Origin: Streptomyces sp. SirexAA-E
GTDB lineage: Bacteria; Actinomycetota; Actinomycetes; Streptomycetales; Streptomycetaceae
Direction: 5' to 3'
NCBI RefSeq assembly: GCF_000177195.2
Contig: NC_015953.1
Span: 1,736,001 to 1,800,000, forward strand
DNA: 64,000 nucleotides
Under the pieces are notes generated by a model, which saw nothing but the letters and a program-made list of their open reading frames with translations, ran no database searches and was not told the origin of the DNA. Of the stretch, positions 60,490 through 64,000 are shown in pieces. Numbering within the stretch: the stretch's first letter is position 1; each line of letters begins with the position of its first letter. A program made the position numbers and the translations under genes.

Positions 60490-60519
60490 TTGATCGATCA
60501 TCGATCGGCGCCTTACAGT
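60490..60519 (+). promoter_or_regulatory. aceE promoter
   Basis: TTGATC (60490-60495), an 18-base spacer and TACAGT (60514-60519), a good housekeeping match. Transcription would start near 60526, about 78 bases before the ATG. Confidence 0.65.
60492..60506. promoter_or_regulatory. Palindromic operator candidate on the aceE promoter
   Basis: GATCGAT-C-ATCGATC, a perfect 15-base palindrome overlapping the -35 box and spacer. A bound protein would block RNA polymerase. The adjacent GntR product is one candidate. Confidence 0.5.
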
Positions 60520-60603
60520 TCACTCGCGGGCCCACCGGCCCCATCGCCCTGTCCTGCCAGCCAGGGACTTCTCCACCCCCTCCCACTCCGGAAGGCGGCG
60601 ATC

Positions 60604-63285
60604 ATGACCGACCCCGTAGCAAAGCTTCCGAGCGAGCTCGACCAGCTCCCGGACCGCGACCCCGAAGAGACCGCCGAATGGGCGGACTCCCTGGACGCCG
60701 TCACCAAGGCCGCGGGCCCGCACCGTGCCGCGTACCTCATGCGGCGCTCGCTCCAGCACGCGGAGGGCGCCGGTATCGCGCTGCCCAAGCTGCTGGAGAC
60801 CGATTACGTCAACACCATCCCCACCGCCGCCGAGCCCGAGTTCGACGGCGACCTGGAGATGGAGTCCCGGATCACCGCCTGGAACCGCTGGAACGCGGCC
60901 GCGATGGTCACCCGGGGCGCGCGCTACGGCGTCGGCGGCCACATCGCCACCTTCGCCTCGGCCGCCTGGCTGTACGAGACCGGCTTCAACCACTTCTTCC
61001 GCGGCAAGGAGGGGGACGGCTCCGGCGACCAGATCTACGTCCAGGGCCACGCCTCCCCCGGCGTCTACGCCCGTGCCTTCCTCGACGGCCGCCTCAGCGA
61101 GCAGCAGCTCGACAACTTCCGCCAGGAGTCGGGCGGGGACGGCCTGCCGTCCTACCCGCACCCGCGGCGACTGCCCTGGCTGTGGGAGTTCCCCACCGTG
61201 TCGATGGGCCTCGGCCCGCTCTCGGCGATCTACCAGGCGCGCTTCAACCGCTACCTGGCCAACCGCAACATCAAGGACACGTCGAACTCGCACGTCTGGG
61301 CCTTCCTGGGCGACGGCGAGATGGACGAGCCCGAGTCGACCGCGGCCCTCGCCCTCGCGGCGCGTGAGCAGCTCGACAACCTGACCTTCGTCATCAACTG
61401 CAACCTGCAGCGTCTCGACGGCCCGGTCCGCGCCAACTTCCGCGTGGTCCAGGAGCTGGAGGGCGCGTTCCGCGGGGCCGGCTGGAACGTCGTCAAGACG
61501 CTCTGGGGCAGCGCCTGGGACGAGCTGTTCCAGCTGGACACCACGGGTGCCCTGGTCCGCCGGCTCCGCGAGGTGCCGGACGCGCAGTTCCAGACGTACG
61601 CGACCCGCGACGTGGCCTACATCCGCGAGCACTTCTTCGGCGCCGAGCCCGCGCTCGCCGAGCTGGCGAAGCTGCTGAGCGACGCGAAGATCGCCGAGTG
61701 CTTCTACTCCTCGCGCGGCGGCCACGAGGCCCGCAAGGTGTACGCGGCCTACCGTGCCGCCCTGGCGCACAAGGGCGCGCCGACGGTGATCCTGGCGCAG
61801 ACGGTCAAGGGCTACACGCTCGGCAAGGGCTTCGAGTCCAAGAACGCCAACCACCAGATGAAGAAGCTGTCGATCGACGAGTTCAAGGGCATGCGCGAGC
61901 TGCTCGACCTCCCGATCCCGGACAGTGCCTTCGACAGCGGCCTGGTCCCCTACGGCCACCCGGGCGCCGACTCCCCCGAGGTCCGCTACCTCCAGGAGCG
62001 CCGTGCCGCCCTCGGCGGTCCGGCCCCCGCCCGCCGGGTGCACACCGTGGCGCTGCCCGAGCCGGAGGAGCGCGCCTTCAAGGCCCTGTACAAGGGGTCC
62101 GGCAAGCAGGAGATGGCCACCACCATGGCGTTCGTCCGCCTGGTGAAGGACCTGATGCGGGACAAGCAGACCGGCAAACGCTGGGTGCCGATCGTCCCGG
62201 ACGAGGCCCGTACCTTCGGTATGGAGTCGCTGTTCCCGTCGGCCGGCATCTACTCGCCGCTGGGCCAGACGTACGAGCCGGTCGACCGCGACCAGCTGAT
62301 GTACTACAAGGAGGCCAAGGACGGCCAGATCCTCAACGAGGGGATCACCGAGGCCGGTGCCATGGCCGACTTCATCGCCGCCGCCACGTCGTACGCGACG
62401 CACGGCGAGACGATGATCCCGTTCTACATCTTCTACTCGATGTTCGGCTGGCAGCGGACCGGCGACCAGATGTGGCAGCTCGCCGACCAGCTCGGCAAGG
62501 GTTTCATCGTCGGCGCCACGGCGGGCCGTACGACCCTGACGGGTGAGGGCCTCCAGCACGCGGACGGCCACTCGCACCTGATCGCGTCCACGAACCCGGC
62601 GTCGCTCAACTACGACCCGGCGTTCGCGTACGAGATCGCGGTGATCGTCAAGGACGGTCTGCGCCGGATGTTCGGCCAGGCCGCCCCGGGCGAGGACTCG
62701 AACGTCTTCTACTACCTGACGGTCTACAACGAGCCCAAGCAGCAGCCCGCGATGCCGGAAGGCGTCGAGGAGGGCATCGTCAAGGGCCTGTACCTCTTCA
62801 AGGAGGGTGCGCCCGCCTCGGCGGAGGCCCCGCGTCTCCAGCTCCTCGCCTCCGGTACGGCGATCCACTGGGCGCTGGAGGCCCAGCAGCTGCTGGCCGC
62901 CGACTGGGGGGTCACGGCCGACGTCTGGTCCGCGACCTCGTGGGGCGAGCTGCGCCGCGAGGCGCTGGAGTGCGACGAGGCGCTGCTCCGCGGTGAGCAG
63001 CGGGTTCCGTACGTGACCCAGGCGCTGTCCGGCGCCCCGGGCCCGGTCCTCGCGGTGAGCGACTGGATGCGCGCGGTCCCGGACCAGATCAGCCAGTGGG
63101 TGGAGCAGGACTGGTCCTCGCTGGGCACGGACGGTTTCGGCCTCTCCGACACCCGCGACGGCGCCCGCCGCCACTTCGGTGTCGACCCGCAGTCGGTCAC
63201 GGTCGCCGCGCTGGCCCAGCTGGCCCGCCGTGGCGAGATCCCGGCGTCGAAGGTCAAGGAGGCCCGCGAGAAGTACGGGCTCTGA
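60604..63285 (+). CDS. aceE: Pyruvate dehydrogenase E1 (homodimeric AceE)
   Basis: An 893-residue thiamine-diphosphate enzyme that decarboxylates pyruvate and acetylates the E2 lipoyl group. The ThDP motif runs from FLGDGEMDEPESTAA near residue 236 to INCN about 30 residues later. RYGVGGHIATFASAAWLYE near residue 101 and GHSHLIASTNP (active-site His) are typical of the single-chain AceE type. The length matches E. coli AceE. GGAAGG lies eight bases before the ATG. It has its own promoter with a palindromic operator and its own terminator, so it is regulated apart from lpdA-sucB. Confidence 0.97.
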   Translation: MTDPVAKLPSELDQLPDRDPEETAEWADSLDAVTKAAGPHRAAYLMRRSLQHAEGAGIALPKLLETDYVNTIPTAAEPEFDGDLEMESRITAWNRWNAAAMVTRGARYGVGGHIATFASAAWLYETGFNHFFRGKEGDGSGDQIYVQGHASPGVYARAFLDGRLSEQQLDNFRQESGGDGLPSYPHPRRLPWLWEFPTVSMGLGPLSAIYQARFNRYLANRNIKDTSNSHVWAFLGDGEMDEPESTAALALAAREQLDNLTFVINCNLQRLDGPVRANFRVVQELEGAFRGAGWNVVKTLWGSAWDELFQLDTTGALVRRLREVPDAQFQTYATRDVAYIREHFFGAEPALAELAKLLSDAKIAECFYSSRGGHEARKVYAAYRAALAHKGAPTVILAQTVKGYTLGKGFESKNANHQMKKLSIDEFKGMRELLDLPIPDSAFDSGLVPYGHPGADSPEVRYLQERRAALGGPAPARRVHTVALPEPEERAFKALYKGSGKQEMATTMAFVRLVKDLMRDKQTGKRWVPIVPDEARTFGMESLFPSAGIYSPLGQTYEPVDRDQLMYYKEAKDGQILNEGITEAGAMADFIAAATSYATHGETMIPFYIFYSMFGWQRTGDQMWQLADQLGKGFIVGATAGRTTLTGEGLQHADGHSHLIASTNPASLNYDPAFAYEIAVIVKDGLRRMFGQAAPGEDSNVFYYLTVYNEPKQQPAMPEGVEEGIVKGLYLFKEGAPASAEAPRLQLLASGTAIHWALEAQQLLAADWGVTADVWSATSWGELRREALECDEALLRGEQRVPYVTQALSGAPGPVLAVSDWMRAVPDQISQWVEQDWSSLGTDGFGLSDTRDGARRHFGVDPQSVTVAALAQLARRGEIPASKVKEAREKYGL

Positions 63286-63313
63286 GGGACCGGCCGGACG
63301 GCCGCCTCAGCAC

Positions 63314-63346
63314 CGCAGGGCGGGCTCACGTCGAGCCCGCCCTGCG
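63314..63346 (+). terminator. Terminator after aceE
   Basis: A perfect 14-bp stem (CGCAGGGCGGGCTC and complement) with loop ACGTC, 29 bases after the aceE stop. Confidence 0.88.
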
Positions 63347-63440
63347 GGCGTTCGCCCACCGCGTCCGGCGGCCCCCGCACGAAGGCGCCCCGGCGCCGGG
63401 CCCGTGCACCGTGCCGTCCGCGGGCCCGCACAATGGCCGC

Positions 63441-64000
63441 ATGCGTGCTGCCCGGCTCATCAAGATGGTTCTGCTCCTGCAGTCCCGGCCCGCCATGACC
63501 GCCGCCGAGCTGGCCGGCGAGCTGGAGGTCTCGGAACGCACGGTGACCCGCGACGCGCAGGCGCTGTCCGAGGCGGGCGTGCCGGTGTACGCCGACCGGG
63601 GCCGGACCGGCGGGTACCGGCTGGTCGACGGGTACCGGACCCGGCTGACCGGGCTGGGCCGCGAGGAGGCCGAGGCGCTCTTCCTGTCCGGGCTGCCGTC
63701 CGTCCTGCGGGAGATGGGGCTCGACGACGCGGCGTCGGCGGCCCGGCTGAAGGTGACCGCCGCCCTGCTCCCGTCGCTCCGGGACGCCCCGCGCAGCGCC
63801 GCCCGGCGCTTCCACCTGGACGCGCCGGGCTGGTTCCACGAGCCGGTCACCCCGGAGCTGCTGCCGGCCGTCGCGGAGGCGGTCCGGGACGACCGGCTCG
63901 TCCGGGCCCGCTACCGGCGCGGCGCCACGGACGAGGTCGAGCGGGAGCTGGCCCCGTACGGGCTCGTGCTGAAGGCCGGTGTCTGGTATCTCTGCGCCCG
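63441..64000 (+). CDS. WYL-domain transcriptional regulator (3' end cut by window)
   Basis: The first 186 residues of a YafY-type regulator. The N-terminal HTH_11 domain has MTAAELAGELEVSERTVTRD near residue 19, followed by GGYRLVDGYRTRLTGL, the usual wing and linker. From about 120 on begins the WYL domain: ARYRRG, ELAPYGLVLKAGVWYLCAR, with the WY of the name at the cut end. Such regulators bind nucleic-acid or nucleotide ligands through WYL. The target genes are outside the window. The ATG at 63441 was preferred over an out-of-frame ATG eight bases earlier. Confidence 0.9.
   Translation, partial: MRAARLIKMVLLLQSRPAMTAAELAGELEVSERTVTRDAQALSEAGVPVYADRGRTGGYRLVDGYRTRLTGLGREEAEALFLSGLPSVLREMGLDDAASAARLKVTAALLPSLRDAPRSAARRFHLDAPGWFHEPVTPELLPAVAEAVRDDRLVRARYRRGATDEVERELAPYGLVLKAGVWYLCA

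Noticed and set aside
1..64000. tRNA, rRNA or CRISPR loci
   Set aside because: No cloverleaf with a TTCRA arm in the gaps I read, and no spaced direct repeats. GTTCGAAGGTC near 42472 is not within a tRNA-like fold.

Overview
The window is a stretch of high-GC actinobacterial core chromosome, almost certainly Streptomyces. The evidence is very high GC with third-position GC, frequent GTG/TTG starts, short 5'-ATGA/GTGA overlaps between co-directional genes, several apparently leaderless genes (TANNNT box 6-8 nt before the start), a SAM-IV class riboswitch (an actinomycete class), and a gene order (macRS, glkA, pimB, trpD, qcrCAB/cta, nadA, pspA, cobUTS, pepA, lpd-sucB, aceE) that I recall from the middle of Streptomyces chromosomes. 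I see no prophage, ICE, CRISPR, rRNA, tRNA or secondary-metabolite cluster. I read 58 protein genes (two cut by the window ends) plus one tiny leader ORF.

Layout. 1-9.2 kb: a MacRS-like two-component system, an acyltransferase, an esterase, glucokinase GlkA and a run of conserved unknowns (endonuclease-fold protein, DUF5304, ArsA-like ATPase, START-fold protein, metallophosphoesterase). 9.4-20.5 kb: envelope functions: acyl-CoA ligase, PimB-type mannosyltransferase divergent from a GT87 membrane mannosyltransferase, a HETTH lipoprotein, two tandem NlpC/P60 hydrolases (one behind a structured leader RNA), a coiled-coil NYN protein, a zinc-ribbon protein, a rhomboid protease and a stand-alone RAM domain. 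20.5-23.3 kb: a class-V PLP enzyme under a SAM-IV riboswitch with a six-residue leader ORF, then trpD. 23.4-32.7 kb: the respiratory supercomplex genes, ctaE-qcrCAB and ctaCDF, separated by a degenerate receiver protein and an L,D-transpeptidase lipoprotein.

33-39 kb: cysteine desulfurase-TusA fusion, adenosine kinase, a small protein, a large exported protein, erpA and nadA; these link sulfur transfer, Fe-S assembly and the Fe-S enzyme quinolinate synthase. 39-45.8 kb: an RND efflux pump behind a NarL-type two-component system, then PspA/PspAA envelope-stress proteins. 46-54 kb: DUF3043 protein, a methyltransferase with a CTG start, an HtrA-like lipoprotein, then cobalamin nucleotide-loop assembly (CobU fused to a degenerate metallo-beta-lactamase domain, CobT, CobS) with unrelated neighbours. 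54-64 kb: leucyl aminopeptidase, lipoamide dehydrogenase, a two-lipoyl E2, a GntR regulator and the AceE E1, together the 2-oxoacid dehydrogenase machinery, and a WYL-type regulator.

The window is mostly ordinary housekeeping DNA. The most unusual items are regulatory or structural: the SAM-IV/leader-ORF arrangement, the ydaO-like leader that seems to lack its middle domain, a 141-bp MITE-like element between sucB and the GntR gene, palindromes sitting on the aceE, nadA and ctaE start regions, an ArsA-like ATPase whose P-loop lysine is arginine, and a degenerate receiver protein divergent from ctaE. I did not find evidence for a wholly new multi-gene system.
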